DNA from: Rhynchopus euleeides
Lineage: Eukaryota; Euglenozoa; Diplonemea; Diplonemida; Diplonemidae
DNA length: 64,000 nucleotides
NCBI GenBank assembly: GCA_963210315.1
Contig: OY723258.1
Coordinates: forward strand, 682,001 to 746,000
Direction of reading: 5' to 3'
Shown here: positions 53,610-64,000 of the stretch, one piece after another
Numbering within the stretch: position 1 is the first letter of the stretch
Layout of the letters: the number at the start of each line of letters is the position of its first letter
The notes under the pieces: model-generated
Seen by the model: only the letters and a program-made list of their open reading frames with translations
The model's database searches: none
Told to the model about the DNA's origin: nothing
Translations under genes and position numbers: made by a program

Positions 53610-53840
53610 GGTGCAACATTTTTTTGCACCCGGAAAATGTGTTCTTTTGACTGTTTGAGCACATCCAAGACCGGGAACATAGAAGAATTCTGCTGAAAAC
53701 CCAAAGGAAAATGGTGCAAAAAAGTAGTGACCACCACCCCCATCCCCACCTCCGGGTGCAAAAATTTTTTTGGCCACGGAAAATGTGTTCTTTTGAATGT
53801 TTGAGCACATCCAAGACCGGGAACATAAAAATTTTCTGCC
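53610..53840. repeat. Direct repeat pair, about 145-bp spacing
   Basis: 53610-53693 and 53754-53840 share CGGAAAATGTGTTCTTTTGA and TTTGAGCACATCCAAGACCG plus flanking GTGCA/T-run sequence. The following CCAAAGGAAAA...GTGCAAAAAA stretch is also repeated (53701 and 53867), so the unit is a degenerate tandem pair. Confidence 0.75.
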
Positions 53841-54143
53841 AATACCAAGTAGGGTCACAATAAAATCCAAAGGAAAAAAGTGCAAAAAAAATAGTGCAAA
53901 AAAATATTTTTTCCCCAAATTCCTATTTTCATTCCGTGAAATAGATACACGCCTGGCGGACGTGTGTGTGTTTTTTTTATTGCACAGCGCCTCAAACATT
54001 GCGCGCATATGAGATATACCCCCTCGCAGCGTTGCAGGGGGGAGGGCTCCCGGCGGGAGTGCGGGATGGCTTGATGGGTCCTCCACCCTCCCCCCCGCCC
54101 CCCGCCCCCCCCCCCCCCCCGGCTTGACTTGAAATCGAAAACA

Positions 54144-56165
54144 TTACAGGCGGCTCCACGGCTCTGCCGCCTCCTGGCGCTTCCGGTTACTCCGCATCTG
54201 CTGGGCGTAATCACGGAGGGGGGAGAGCAACTCGCTGCGCTTCGCCAGCTGCCTCTCGTAGTCCTTCTTGACGCTCTTCACCGTCTGGCTGTGCTTCTGC
54301 CACAGGGCACCGTACTTCCTGGCCTTCTTCTGCGGGTGATTCGACTGTTCATCGTCCCGCTTATTCTCGACGTACATCCTCATGTCCCGGTTCTCACGCG
54401 ATTCCCTAAAGGTCATACGAGCCAGGTGGCTGAGCACCTTCCTTTCACGAACGGCAATCCTCAACTTCATGACGCCATGCAGCCTCCTCGATTCTGCGGC
54501 ATTCGGGTTGTTGATATGCGGAATTACAATCTTCGCACTCCGCCCCCCTGCAGCCTCGAAATACCGCACGGTCTTTGCACGGGTTGTATACGGAGTCATC
54601 GCCGCAAGAGCCGTGATGTCCCTGTCCCCCTGATCCTCCTCGCGGTTTCCTTCCTCGTCACTCTTGTCTCTCATATCGAGGAAACCCCTTGGCTTCTGCA
54701 AGCGTGGCTGCAGCGCATCAGATGTCTTCTGACTCGCTGTGCCGAAGAGATATGCCTCAATCCGATCAATGTGCTCAGCTTTGGTACCCCTCTTCGTCAG
54801 GTTGAACGATGAGAAGCTCTCGCCATACTCAAATGCCTTCAGCTGTTTGATAGACAGCCCCCACAGCTTGCCTTCGTTTGCCAGCTTGACGTAGTTGATG
54901 TCGTAGGTCCCACGGAGCTGGATACCCTCCTGCACACACCCTGCCAACACCTCCGTCACCACTGTGTTGTCAAAAGCGGAGGGGGCGGGTCCCTGCTGGT
55001 GGGGATGATCCACCTGTTCCTCAGAGGCATCCTCCTGCGGCCCCCCTGCCGCCTGATTCTTCTTTTTCCGCTGCCTTTTAATAGTTTTGACCCGGCGGCG
55101 CGGCTGCTTTGCATCGACATCATAGGACTCTACCTGCATCTCCTCAAGACCATCCTCCGCAAAGGGCCGCACATGCTCTGCAAGCGCCTCGTTCTTCGCC
55201 ATGATCTCCTTCAGCGTGTTGAGGTAGTCCTCCCTCTGCTTCAGCATCTCGTAGATAAACCCCTCCTGCACCTTCTCCAGGATCACCTCGATGTTCTGTT
55301 CCCGGCTCTCCGTCTTGCCCTGGCGGTGTATTGTGAGGAACATCTGCAGCTCCATGTCGGAGAGACGGTTGAGCTGGGGACGGAGATCGGCACGCTGGCG
55401 CACCGTCAGCTGGTTCCTCCCTGCAGCATCCCAGGCATTGCCGTAGAACGCCTTCCGCAGGGAGGAGACGTATATTGTCGCGTTGGGCGAATCAGGGTCA
55501 ACCGGTTCGTCACTCACTGCATCTGGGTTCATCAAAGCGGTAGTTCCGACATGCAGCCTCTCGAGTTCCTTCTGCAGGTTCATCTCTGCGACTTTCTCAG
55601 GGTCATCTGTTGTCAGCTCCTTGAGGTACTCCACGCTGGCAGTGCGTGCTTCGATTTGGAGCTGCTTCCGCCGTTTCACAAGATGCCTGGAGTAGGTCTG
55701 CACGCTCTGATGGAGTTTCCTCTGGATCTCGCTGATCAGCCCCGCGCGCATCGGGCTCGTCGCCTCGAGGAGGGCCTGGTAGGTCTCGGGCATGGGGGTG
55801 ATGTTCTGCTGGAGCATTCTGTTAAACAGCTTGAATGCCGTCAGCTCCATCTTCGCCTTTGCCATGACTGCGATCAGCGAGGTGTACGTCTTGACGTTCG
55901 GCTTCACCTTCTGCCTGATCATCACGTTGAACTGCAGCAGTGCAGTTTGAGCCGCGTTGTGATATTTATCGTGGAGCATCAGGACATCGCGTTTGCGCTG
56001 GTGGAAGCTGAATGTAGAGTCCGGCAGCTCCTGCGCGTTGGGGTACGTTGCGGTGTAGCGGCTGACCGGTGTCGTTTTTTTTGACAGCAATTTCTTCACA
56101 TTTTTGTTCGGCACATCCAGCCAGTAGAAGAAAGATCGCCTCTGGGAGGAGAGCACCTTGGACAT
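54144..56165 (-). CDS. PPR-like protein with coiled-coil and basic C-terminus, probably mitochondrial
   Basis: A 673-residue single-exon product. Near the N-terminus is a clear PPR-type stretch (about 75-150): ALLQFNVMIRQKVKPNVKTY, SLIAVMAKAKMELTAFKLFN, RMLQQNITPMPETYQALLEA. The rest is helical and charged, with a coiled coil (about 290-350), a KKKN-type basic patch and an Arg/Lys-rich end. The N-terminus SKVLSSQRRSFFYWLDVPNK is basic and free of acidic residues early, as in a mitochondrial presequence. The start at 56165 was preferred to the frame extension to 56237, because CTCTGCAG ends at 56209, 44 nt upstream. The long charged C-terminal half resembles mitoribosome-associated or RNA-processing factors of euglenozoans, but that is inference. 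No named orthologue is claimed. Confidence 0.7.
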   Translation of the reverse strand: MSKVLSSQRRSFFYWLDVPNKNVKKLLSKKTTPVSRYTATYPNAQELPDSTFSFHQRKRDVLMLHDKYHNAAQTALLQFNVMIRQKVKPNVKTYTSLIAVMAKAKMELTAFKLFNRMLQQNITPMPETYQALLEATSPMRAGLISEIQRKLHQSVQTYSRHLVKRRKQLQIEARTASVEYLKELTTDDPEKVAEMNLQKELERLHVGTTALMNPDAVSDEPVDPDSPNATIYVSSLRKAFYGNAWDAAGRNQLTVRQRADLRPQLNRLSDMELQMFLTIHRQGKTESREQNIEVILEKVQEGFIYEMLKQREDYLNTLKEIMAKNEALAEHVRPFAEDGLEEMQVESYDVDAKQPRRRVKTIKRQRKKKNQAAGGPQEDASEEQVDHPHQQGPAPSAFDNTVVTEVLAGCVQEGIQLRGTYDINYVKLANEGKLWGLSIKQLKAFEYGESFSSFNLTKRGTKAEHIDRIEAYLFGTASQKTSDALQPRLQKPRGFLDMRDKSDEEGNREEDQGDRDITALAAMTPYTTRAKTVRYFEAAGGRSAKIVIPHINNPNAAESRRLHGVMKLRIAVRERKVLSHLARMTFRESRENRDMRMYVENKRDDEQSNHPQKKARKYGALWQKHSQTVKSVKKDYERQLAKRSELLSPLRDYAQQMRSNRKRQEAAEPWSRL

Positions 56166-56703
56166 GGCGCCAAAAAGCGCACCCGCGGTGCCCTGTGGCC
56201 CCCCTTGCCTGCAGAGGGTGGGTGTGGGATGTGTCACATTAAGTGTCGCTTCAGCTGCATGCTCTCACAGCAGGGCAGGGCATGGTGCAAGGGGTTTGGC
56301 AGGGGAGGGGGGGAGGAGGGGGGTTGTGGTCTGGGTTTGGTGTGGATTGGGTCGGTCGTTGGCGCTGCCGCACAGCTGTCTGGCAGCGTGTCGGGATGGG
56401 TCGGCAGAGGCGGCGTGGGGTGCGTGGGGGCAGCACGCCGCCCAGGGGGTGGGGGGTAGGGTAGACAATGGTGGGGGTCTGCATGCCGGCAGGCTCGCAG
56501 CAGCCCCAAAGCAGCAAACAGCAAGCAAGAGTCATGAAGCAGGCAGAAGGGCAAGGGACATGCGTATGGAGGCTAGCACGTTAGCATGATGCGGGTATGC
56601 GTGGCAGCAAGCCCAAGGGCACTGCCTATAGCAAGCAGGCAGGCCAGGCTGGGCGCCTCGGCAGGAGGCACGGCACGTTGGTGCTGTGGCACAGTTGCAT
56701 GCG
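56166..56703. other. Intergenic region
   Basis: No gene seen; G-rich on the plus strand with repeated GCAGGC/GGCAG words at 56480-56660. Probably the 3' end of the GH3 transcript and the leader of the PPR gene. Confidence 0.5.
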
Positions 56704-59040
56704 TCAGTTGCGCCTGCGCGGCGGCACGTCGGGGAAGTGGAACGCCGTCGACTTGACGCCGTCCAGCGGCACCAGCAGGTCGTGCGTCTTCAGCCCGTCG
56801 GTGATGCGGACCCGCTTCACACCCGGGTTGCAGGTGTGGTCTCCGTTCTCCTCCACGTCCAGCAGCTGGTCCGAGCGCAGCGCCATCGTCACCTGCACCG
56901 CCTGCCCGGGCTGCAGGTGCACACGCTCGAAGTCGAGCAACCGCTTCCGCACAGGCAGGCCGTCCCCCGTGTGCCCGCCCACAGCATAGAGGAAGACCAC
57001 GTTGTCCCCTGGCACGCTCCCCGTGTTGAGCACCTGCACGGTGATGGTGGCGCTGTGCGATGGGTCGTCGCAGGTGGGGTGCGCGCCCGACCTCCTCGGT
57101 GCCAGCGTGAAGGATGTGTACGACAGGCCGAACCCGAACTCGAACTCCGGCAGCCCCCTGTAGTACCTGTAGGAGCGGCCAGGGGTGCCGCGCCTATTCA
57201 GCGACGTGTCCGACATGCGCATCTCCCCCGCATACGCGGCAGGGTACACCGTGTACGGCAGCTTCCCCCCGAGGTGTGGGTTCCTCCCGAACAGCGTCTC
57301 CGCAATGGCGTCTGCCCCGTAGGGCCCGGGGCGGAACCCCTCCACGATGGCACCGGCAGACGCGACGATGTGCCCCCCCAGCGCCACCATCCCCCCGTTG
57401 ACCAGCACCACCACAGCAGGCTTCCTGGCGAAGAAGGCACGTGCCAGCACCAGCGTCACCAGATGCCGCTGCACGCCTGGCAGATGCAGCGATGGGCGGT
57501 CCCGCCCCTCGCGCTCGACGCTGTCGTCAGTGCCCACCGCTATCACCACCGCGTCCACCTGATCCACAAGCTGCAGCGCATCCGTGAAGCCGGACGTGCG
57601 TGTGCTGTTGATGTCGCACCCCTTGGCAGACAGCACCTCGCCCTGCCCCACACGCCCCACCGCCTGCTCCAGCGTCTCGATGCAGGCGTGCGTGTTGTCG
57701 CCACACACCTGCCCAGTGCGGCTCCCTGTAAGCGCCTGCCGTGCGGCGTGGTGCGGCCCGATCACCGCGTACCGCCTACCCTGCGGCAGCGGCAGCGTGC
57801 CGGTGTTCTTCAGCAGCACGATGCTCTCGCGTGCCGCCTGCCGCGACGCCTCCTGCGACGCGTGCTTCCCGATCTCCTGCAGCGGCACCTCCCACAGCGG
57901 CTGCCCCTCGGCAGGGTCGAACAGCCCCAGGTCGAACAGCTGCCGCAGCGACCGCCGCAGCGCACCCGCCACGTCGTCCCTGCTGCACCGCCCCTGCGCC
58001 ACGGCACGCAGCAGCTTCTGTGCGTACAGCGACCCGCTGTCGATGTCTGTCTGCCCGTCGCGGATCGCCACGCACGCCGCCTCCTCCCGCGTCTGCGTGT
58101 AGTTGTGCCCTGTGGCGATGGCGTCAAGCGCACCGTCGTCCCCTGTCACGTACCCGTCGAAGCCCCACGTGTCCCGCAGCACCCCCGCCAGGAAGCGCGA
58201 CCCGCACGCAGGCTCCCCGTTCACCGCGTTGTCCGAGCACATCACCCCGCGTGCCTGCCCCTGCACCAGCGCCGCCTTGAACGCAGGGAAAAACGTGGCG
58301 GCAAGCGTTGCGTTGTCCACCTTGGCGTCGAACTCACGCCGCCCCACCCCGTCCCCCGTGTCCAGCGTGTAAGCATCCCAGTGCTGCAGCGTCGCCACGC
58401 CCTGCAGGTAGCGCGTGTCGCCCTGTGCCTGCTGCTGCCCCTGGGCGTACTGTGCCCCGTACACTCCGTTCACAAGCGGGTCCTCCGACGGCGCCTCCTC
58501 GTTGCGCCCCCACCGCGGGTCGTGGTTCACGTTGATGCTCGGTGCCCAGCAGTCCAGCCCGATGCGCGCACGGCGTCCCTGCTCCTGCTGCCGGTGCTCT
58601 GCCGCACCGCCCCGCCACAGCGCACGCACCTCGTGCCCGACGATCGCGCCCACCGCCGCCCACCCTGTCCTGTTGAACGACGCCCCGAGGTTCACAGGGC
58701 TTGGGAACAGCGTCGGGCAGTACGTCTCGCCAGACTCTGCCCGCAGGCACGACGCCTCCGCCCCATGCAGGCACCCGAGGCCCCAGTCGTAGCTCGGGAT
58801 CCCCAGGCGCGTGATGTTGTTCGCCCTGCCGCCCTGGCTGTTGCGTGCCGTCAGCAGCACCACCGCCTCCTCGTCACGCAGCTGCCGGATCAGCGCATTC
58901 ACGCGCTGCCGCCTGCTCAGCCGTGTGCTGCAGAAGGCGAAGCTATCATACCCAGGCCTGCACGCACGGGTCTGGTACGTTGTGTCTGTGGCGGGCAGGG
59001 TCTGCCCTGCTGCACCCACAAGACACAGCGCCGCACACAA
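56704..59040 (-). pseudogene. GH3 glycoside hydrolase (beta-xylosidase/glucosidase type), 5' end lost at a LINE insertion
   Basis: The open frame covers 778 codons. It has GH3 landmarks: INVNHDPRWGRNEEAPSEDP in the N-terminal domain, the nucleophile region GFDGYVTGDDGALDAI (Asp after TG), a C-terminal alpha/beta domain, and a final fibronectin-III-like domain (about 640-765). Such enzymes are secreted and release xylose or glucose from polysaccharides. No in-frame ATG exists upstream. The frame reaches TTG at 59040, then continues into LINE copy 2 sequence. What remains at the start, LCAALCLVGAAGQ, looks like the hydrophobic core of a signal peptide whose basic beginning is missing. The rest is intact, so the break is recent, or an upstream exon lies beyond the LINE. 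I call it a probable disrupted gene. Confidence 0.75.
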
Positions 59041-59403
59041 CCTGCCCCTACAGCCAACGCTGACCTCGAACCCCCCGCGTCTGATAGCAACAACAACACC
59101 ACCACCGCCACCTCCGCAGCGCCCGCAGCCGCCCCTGCGCCCGGGGATACACCCGTGCCCGCACCGCAGCAGCAGCAGCAGCCTGACCCCGGATGCGGAG
59201 GCGAAGGGCAGCCCCCGGCGTCCGAGCAGCTACCCCCCCCTCAGCAACCCGCGCTCGGGAACAAAGGGGCCGAGGCCGGACAAGGGGACGCGGCAGCTGA
59301 TCAGGACGTCAACGACACACCCCGGGTGGCGGGGAAGGGCGCGGGCAAGAACGGCAAGGCACCCCGACTGTGGAGGGGGGCTAAGCGCTACACCCCCTAC
59401 TAG
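59041..59403 (+). CDS. LINE copy 2 ORF1, C-terminal fragment
   Basis: About 120 codons of the Ala/Pro/Gln-rich linker and basic tail survive, ending KGAGKNGKAPRLWRGAKRY-TPY then TAG. The end matches the copy 1 tail (NRLTPY) loosely. It has no start codon of its own; the frame continues upstream by chance through the antisense of GH3. Confidence 0.75.
   Translation, partial: PAPTANADLEPPASDSNNNTTTATSAAPAAAPAPGDTPVPAPQQQQQPDPGCGGEGQPPASEQLPPPQQPALGNKGAEAGQGDAAADQDVNDTPRVAGKGAGKNGKAPRLWRGAKRYTPY
59401..59403 (+). promoter_or_regulatory. In-frame TAG between ORF1 and ORF2 in LINE copy 2
   Basis: TAG GGG GTG at the same relative place as in copy 1, with the same frame on both sides. Confidence 0.55.
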
Positions 59404-62400
59404 GGGGTGAGGCGCCCCCTCAAGGGGGGACCCGGCCTACACCCTAAGGCTTCCGGTTCCCCCGGCGGGGGCGCCGACCAGGGGATAGGGGGAGCGCCCG
59501 TGGCGCAGCACCCTCTCGCCGCCGGCGAACCCTCCCCACAACCCCCCCATAGAAAACCAAAACCCGCAGGGACAGGAGTAACCTCTGCGGGACCCTTAGA
59601 TAGAGCGAGAGAGCATAGAAGCCACGCCCCTGGGGCAGGAGAACCCCGGGGGCTTCGGGGAGGAGGGGGACAGGAGTACTCCCCCTCCTCAGTAGAGCAG
59701 GACGACCGATGGCTGGCAGAGATGGCGCAACGACTGCTGGCAGTGCGAGAGGCGGTGGCGAAAGATGGCAACTGCCAATACACCGGCCTCGCGGTGCAAT
59801 GTGCGGGATGGACGGCGGCCTCTCTCAGAGCAGCTGTAGTCGAAGCCCTGGGACAGGACGCCGAGAGGCGAGCAACCTACGCGCCCGATATAGATGACCC
59901 CCGGGCACCCCCGTCCTACGACGACTACATCGCGGCGCAGGCACAGAGCGGGGTCTACGGGGACGGGGCTACACTCAGGGTAGCGGCTGAGGTGTTGGGG
60001 GCCCAGGTGTGGGTACTCGGCACTACGGATAGGCTGTACCTGGGGCGCGTCGGGTCAGGCGACAAAGTGATATGCCTCACGTGGAGGCCCTTCCACTACG
60101 ACGTGCTGCGCATCCCCCTCACGCTAGCCAGGGAGTTAGCAGCCTCCACCACAAACAGATGGAAACTCCCCACCGCGACTCCCACCCCTCCTCCAGTAGC
60201 TCCAACCGCAACCGCTGCTACCACAATCTCCCCGTTACGCGGCCCTGCTCCCAGGCCGCCGCCGCGACGCCCCGCGCCGCGGCCAGCGTCTCCTGGGGTA
60301 CTCAGGGTGGCGTCAGCCAACGTCACGTCGCTGTCAACCCACTTGTGTGATGTGGCGGACCTGAAGGCAGACGTTGTGGCCCTGCAAGAAACACGTGTCC
60401 CGGACCCCAGCAAGGGCACGCTCAGCAGCTACTTCGCGGCCCACGGCTGGTCCATGCACTGGGGTAAGGGCATGCCCAAGGTCAAGGGGGCCAATGGCTA
60501 CGAGCAGACCCGACCCGGAGGAGTGGCAGTCATGGCAAAAGAGGGCCTGGTAGCGCAAGTGGTGCAACCGAAGACCAAGCTGGAAAAGAAGCTGCATGAC
60601 AGTACCCGCCTGGTACACGTGGTGCTCGCAACCAGTAACGGCAAGACAGCGCTCCACATCCTGTGCGTTTATGGTCACTCTGGGATGGAGGTGCGAGTGC
60701 AGCGGGAGACCCTCCTGCAGGAGGCGCTGGACCTCGCAGCCGGCCTGGGGCAGGTGCCCGTGTTGCTGCTGGGGGACCTCAACACCAACCCGGAGACCAG
60801 TGCCGTCCTATCCCAGGCCTGCCGGGTGGGTGGTTGGACCGATGCGGCGGTCTCATACGCAGAGCTGAAACAGCAGGAAGTTCGGAACACCTGCTGGGCA
60901 TCGAAGGAAGGCACCAGACTGGACATCTGCCTGCTGAACCCCTGCGCGGCGCCGGCCTTGCGCTCCGTCGAGGTGGCAGAAAAGGGCGAATACGGCATCC
61001 CCACGCACTGCCCGCTCTTCGTCGACCTCGATCTCGCCGCCTTCCGCCGACCGAAGCAAATCTGCATCCTCCCCGCCCCCTTTCCTAAGTGCAGGCCCAC
61101 GCTCGGGGGCGCTGCCGCCAGAGAGGTGCTGCTGGATGTGCTAACCGCAGAGGAAACGAAAGAGGGTGCAACAGGAGCGCAACTCCTCCGCCGGGCCTCA
61201 GCCTGCAGCGAGAACTTCCTGAAGCGTGTCCACGTGGGCCAACTCGGAAGGCAGGAAACGGCGTACACGGGCAGGGCGGAGGGTTACCACATGCAGCGGT
61301 CGAGGGTGGCCACCAAACACCGCCCCGCCTCCGCCCGAGGAGCGGGCGACAAGAACACCCGGGCGAAGGACAAGCTGTTGGGGAACCTCCGGACCCTCAT
61401 CCTGGAGGGCCGCCACCGACTGCTGGAGTCTGCGCCATACCCCCCCACACCCAACGAAGAGCACGCCTGGGGCGCTGCGAAGAAGCGGCTGAAGGGAGGG
61501 GGCCTTCCCCCGGGGCTGGAGGCGGCGCTGGCGGGCACCACCTCACAACTGCCGGACCTCGAGACGATGGAGATGGCCCTTGTCGCCCTGGAGGGATCTC
61601 AGCGAGGCATGTTCGACGCGCTCCGCGACGAAAGACTCCGCACGTGGAAGGCGAGGATGCAGAAGGCCTGGACGCAGGAGGCGGGGATAGTGTTCTCGTA
61701 CCTCGCAGACCGCTTCTGCGCCCCTACCACCTTCATGCGCCGCGAGGATGGCTCCTTCACGGCCTGCCCCAAGGAGGCGGATGAACTGCTGAGGAGCGAT
61801 ACTGCGTGGGGGGGCTACTTCCGGAAGTATGCGACGACGCCTGAGCCTCGCTGGGACACCTTCCGACAGAGGTACAGCGACTTCCTCCCTGACCCGGCCG
61901 AGATGGAGTGTAAGACCATTACGGCAGAAGACGTTGGGACAGCGCTGGCTAAAATGTCTACATCCACCTCGCCGGGCCTACACGGCTGGAGGGTGCACGA
62001 GCTGCGGCAACTCCCAGGGGACCTCCTCAAGTTGTTCGCGGAGGTGTTCAATGAGGTCGAGAGATCGGGCGAATGGCCGGAGCAGCTGATGCACGCCATG
62101 ATTTGCCTCATTCCCAAGCCCGGCAGCTCAGGTGAGCCGCTGTCGCAGCGCCCCATCAGCATCACTCCCGTGCTGTACAGGGTGTGGGCAGCAATCCGAG
62201 TGAAGCCTGCGCTGAAGTGGCTGGAGAGCATTGCGCCTGAGGACTTGCACGGATGCAGACCTGGCCACGGCGCGGAGGACCTCATCTGGCACCTGGCAGC
62301 ACGGATCGAAGAGGCCCACCTCACAGGACAGCCACTGTACGGTGTCGCCCTAGACTTTAAGAAATGCTTCGACACGGTGCCGATTGACCTGACCTTCTGT

Positions 62401-64000
62401 CTAGCTGCGGAGCTCGGCTTCGACGGCCGAGTCCTGCGCACCCTGCGGGCAGCGTACGGGTCAATGCAGCGGCACTTCCGGGTAAGCGGCACTATCGGGG
62501 AGGGCTTCCTGCCAACCAACGGCATCATGCAGGGCTGCCCCATTAGCGTCGTGCTGATCAACGTGCTGGTGGGTGTATGGATGCGCATGGCGGAGCACCG
62601 GCAGGGCACGAGGGCGTTGTCGTTTGTGGACGATGTGTACGCGGTGACCCCCAGCCCGGGGACCTTGCAAGCAGTGGTGGATGACTCTGCAGATTTCTCC
62701 CACGATACCGGGATGGTAATATGCGCAGAGGTCAAGTCACATGTCTTCTCGACGTCCCCCGAGCCGTTGACCCCGATAGTCTACCGGACACGGGACGGCA
62801 CGGCTACCCCCCTTCGACAGCGCGATAGCTTCGACTGCCTCGGAGCCATGCTGCATGCGCGCCCGCTCGAGGGACCCGAGGTGCCCAAATCGGAGCGCGT
62901 CGCCCGCCGAAAAGAGGGCGCAGAGCAGAACCTGCGCAGGACCTCGGCACTGCCCCTACCGGTGCAGTGGAAGGGGCAGGCAGCAGCGATGACAGCGGGG
63001 TCCAGGCTCTACTACGACGCCCTGGTCACCCGCTGGGAGGACGCCGACATCAGGCGATGGAGGGGGCTCTTCGTCGCCGCGCTGTGGTCCGGACCCCCCC
63101 GCAGGGCGCGGGAGGCTGTGCTGGATGTCCTCCACCATGCACATCGGGTGGACCCCGCCGTCGCCCCCCGCTACCGGCAGATCACCACCTGGGCCATGCA
63201 GGTCAAGAAGTGGGGCCGCTGCAGGGTTCTGTCTGAGACGGCTTGGGATAGCAGAGTGAGGCTTACAGGGACAGGCCCCTTCGCGCTTTTCCGAGCGGCC
63301 CTTCGGTGGATAGGATGGAGCTGGAGCACGGCGACCACCCTATCTTACACTGATGAAGCGGGACGGAGCATAGTCTTCGACCCCACCGCAGCAACAACGA
63401 GCGGATGGGGGATCTTCGCTCATGACCTCCGCCAGGCCCTACGTACACAGGTGGCCAAGGCGCTGGCTGGTCGTCGTGACGACTTTGCGGGCGCTCAGCA
63501 CGGCATCGACGGGCAAGCCACACGCTGCGTCCTGGAGGGAGAGGGCGCCGCGGTCACGGGATACCAACGGGGCCTCCTTCGTTCCGTCATTGCAGGGGCG
63601 GTGCCTGTCCGAGGGCGCACGGGGCAGGGCGGGATCTGCCGATACTGCAACGCAGGCACCCCCGAGACGGTGATGCACCTATGGTGGGAGTGCTCCGCGT
63701 GGGACCCAATCCGACAAAACCACCCCATTACGGCTGTGGACCGGTCAACCTGGCCACCTTGCTTGGCGTTATGCGGGGTGGCGCCCGCCTTTAGACACGG
63801 CATCCCGGAGGACAGGCAGCCCCTGCCACTATCCTTCGCACGCAGGGTGGATATAGTGGCGCAGCTGCACCGCTACTTCATTGCAATCCTCTCGGCGCGG
63901 CAGGAGAAAGATGGACTGCTCGACCGCTCCGCGCGCCACCACCGCACCCTTCACTATCCATGGGGGTGGTGCACACCCAACCCCGAACAGGCCTGCATCC
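59404..64000 (+). CDS. LINE copy 2 ORF2 (OTU, EEP endonuclease, RT, zinc finger), 3' end outside the window
   Basis: The frame is open from the codon after the TAG at 59401 to the window edge, by direct translation. The OTU domain has AKDGNCQY at 59758 and FHYDV near 60089. The endonuclease shows SANVTSLS, VVALQETR, GDLNTNPET and THCPLF (about 60300-61030). The RT shows DFKKCFDTV, GIMQGCPIS and FVDD (about 61920-62740). The zinc finger C-x2-C-x9-H-x4-C lies near 63640. RNase H would lie beyond 64000. The first in-frame ATG is at 59722, 319 nt after the TAG. Upstream of it, APGAGEPRGLRGGGGQEYSP matches copy 1, showing selection on that part of the protein. Confidence 0.85.

Larger units (their letters stand above)
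51503..54143. other. Long intergenic region with several repeats
   Basis: No gene is supported over 2.6 kb. Contents: an inverted repeat AGGTCGCACC-G-GGTGCGACCT at 51630-51650; AT-rich T-run sequence (52625-52760); two direct-repeat pairs, annotated below; and a 16-base C run (54105-54120). Confidence 0.55.
59041..64000 (+). mobile_element. LINE retrotransposon copy 2, 5'-truncated, runs off the right edge
   Basis: Same family as copy 1. It begins within the Pro/Ala/Gln-rich part of ORF1, near 59041, and is intact to the window edge inside ORF2. The exact 5' junction is uncertain by about 30 bp because both sides are GC-rich. 5' truncation is usual for LINE insertion. It lies on the plus strand, antisense to the GH3 gene. 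Silent and conservative changes relative to copy 1 are numerous, so the two are not recent duplicates. Confidence 0.85.

Noticed and set aside
59038-59040. TTG at 59040 as the GH3 start
   Set aside because: Not an ATG, and it lies within the hydrophobic core of the remnant signal peptide next to the LINE junction.
56686-59403. 905-codon plus-strand frame
   Set aside because: Most of it is antisense to GH3. Only the last 120 or so codons are real, as the LINE ORF1 tail; the two happen to share a frame.

Overview
This is nuclear DNA from a GC-rich protist. Ten host genes lie in the window and all ten are on the minus strand. Six were read through as single exons, or nearly so. Four carry short GT-AG introns, whose 5' sites almost always begin GTATG. 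Several start codons have a pyrimidine-rich CTGCAG or CACAG 20-45 nt upstream, as expected of trans-splice acceptors. The signalling gene is a receptor-type cyclase of the style known from kinetoplastids. One-strand clustering, candidate spliced-leader acceptors, ordinary introns and this cyclase together suggest a euglenozoan, possibly a diplonemid. That is an inference: I found no spliced-leader RNA gene or rRNA to confirm it.

Host genes, in window order (all minus): 6-phosphogluconate dehydrogenase, cut by the left edge (1-1747); a 1,876-residue membrane cyclase with PA and laminin-G-like domains (3625-9255); an eight-exon WD40 / helical-repeat / basic Ser-Arg / PDZ protein (23989-29042); a three-exon Tudor-like coiled-coil protein (31311-33888); a PPR-like protein (38564-39853); a DEDDh exonuclease fused to a KH domain (41002-42306); a two-exon membrane-anchored coiled-coil protein (43666-44971); a two-exon giant with a degenerate receiver domain and coiled coils (46391-51502); a second PPR-like protein (54144-56165); and a secreted-type GH3 glycoside hydrolase whose 5' end is lost against a retrotransposon (56704-59040).

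Mobile DNA fills much of the rest. Two copies of one large LINE lie on the plus strand, antisense to the genes. Copy 1 (about 13143-21864) looks complete, with a coiled-coil ORF1 and an ORF2 carrying OTU protease, EEP endonuclease, reverse transcriptase, zinc finger, RNase H and a Cys/His-rich tail. Copy 2 starts inside ORF1 near 59041, at the GH3 5' end, and runs off the right edge. In both copies ORF2 follows ORF1 in the same frame after one TAG, with no ATG for more than 300 nt and with conserved protein sequence before the first ATG. That points to stop-codon readthrough. Directly 5' of copy 1 is a 3.5-kb tandem array with a long-short higher-order pattern, and (AC)n tracts flank the element.

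The most unusual stretch is 30067-38176. Three elements there share terminal inverted repeats containing CACGGTGG. Each encloses a smaller TA-flanked module that begins CCGT, together with arrays of short palindromes. In the second element the array folds into a near-perfect palindrome of about 600 bp. I know of no named family with this nested layout. A separate short TIR family (GGGTCTTCGC ends, 3-bp target duplications) has three copies, at 2389, 40513 and 45631.
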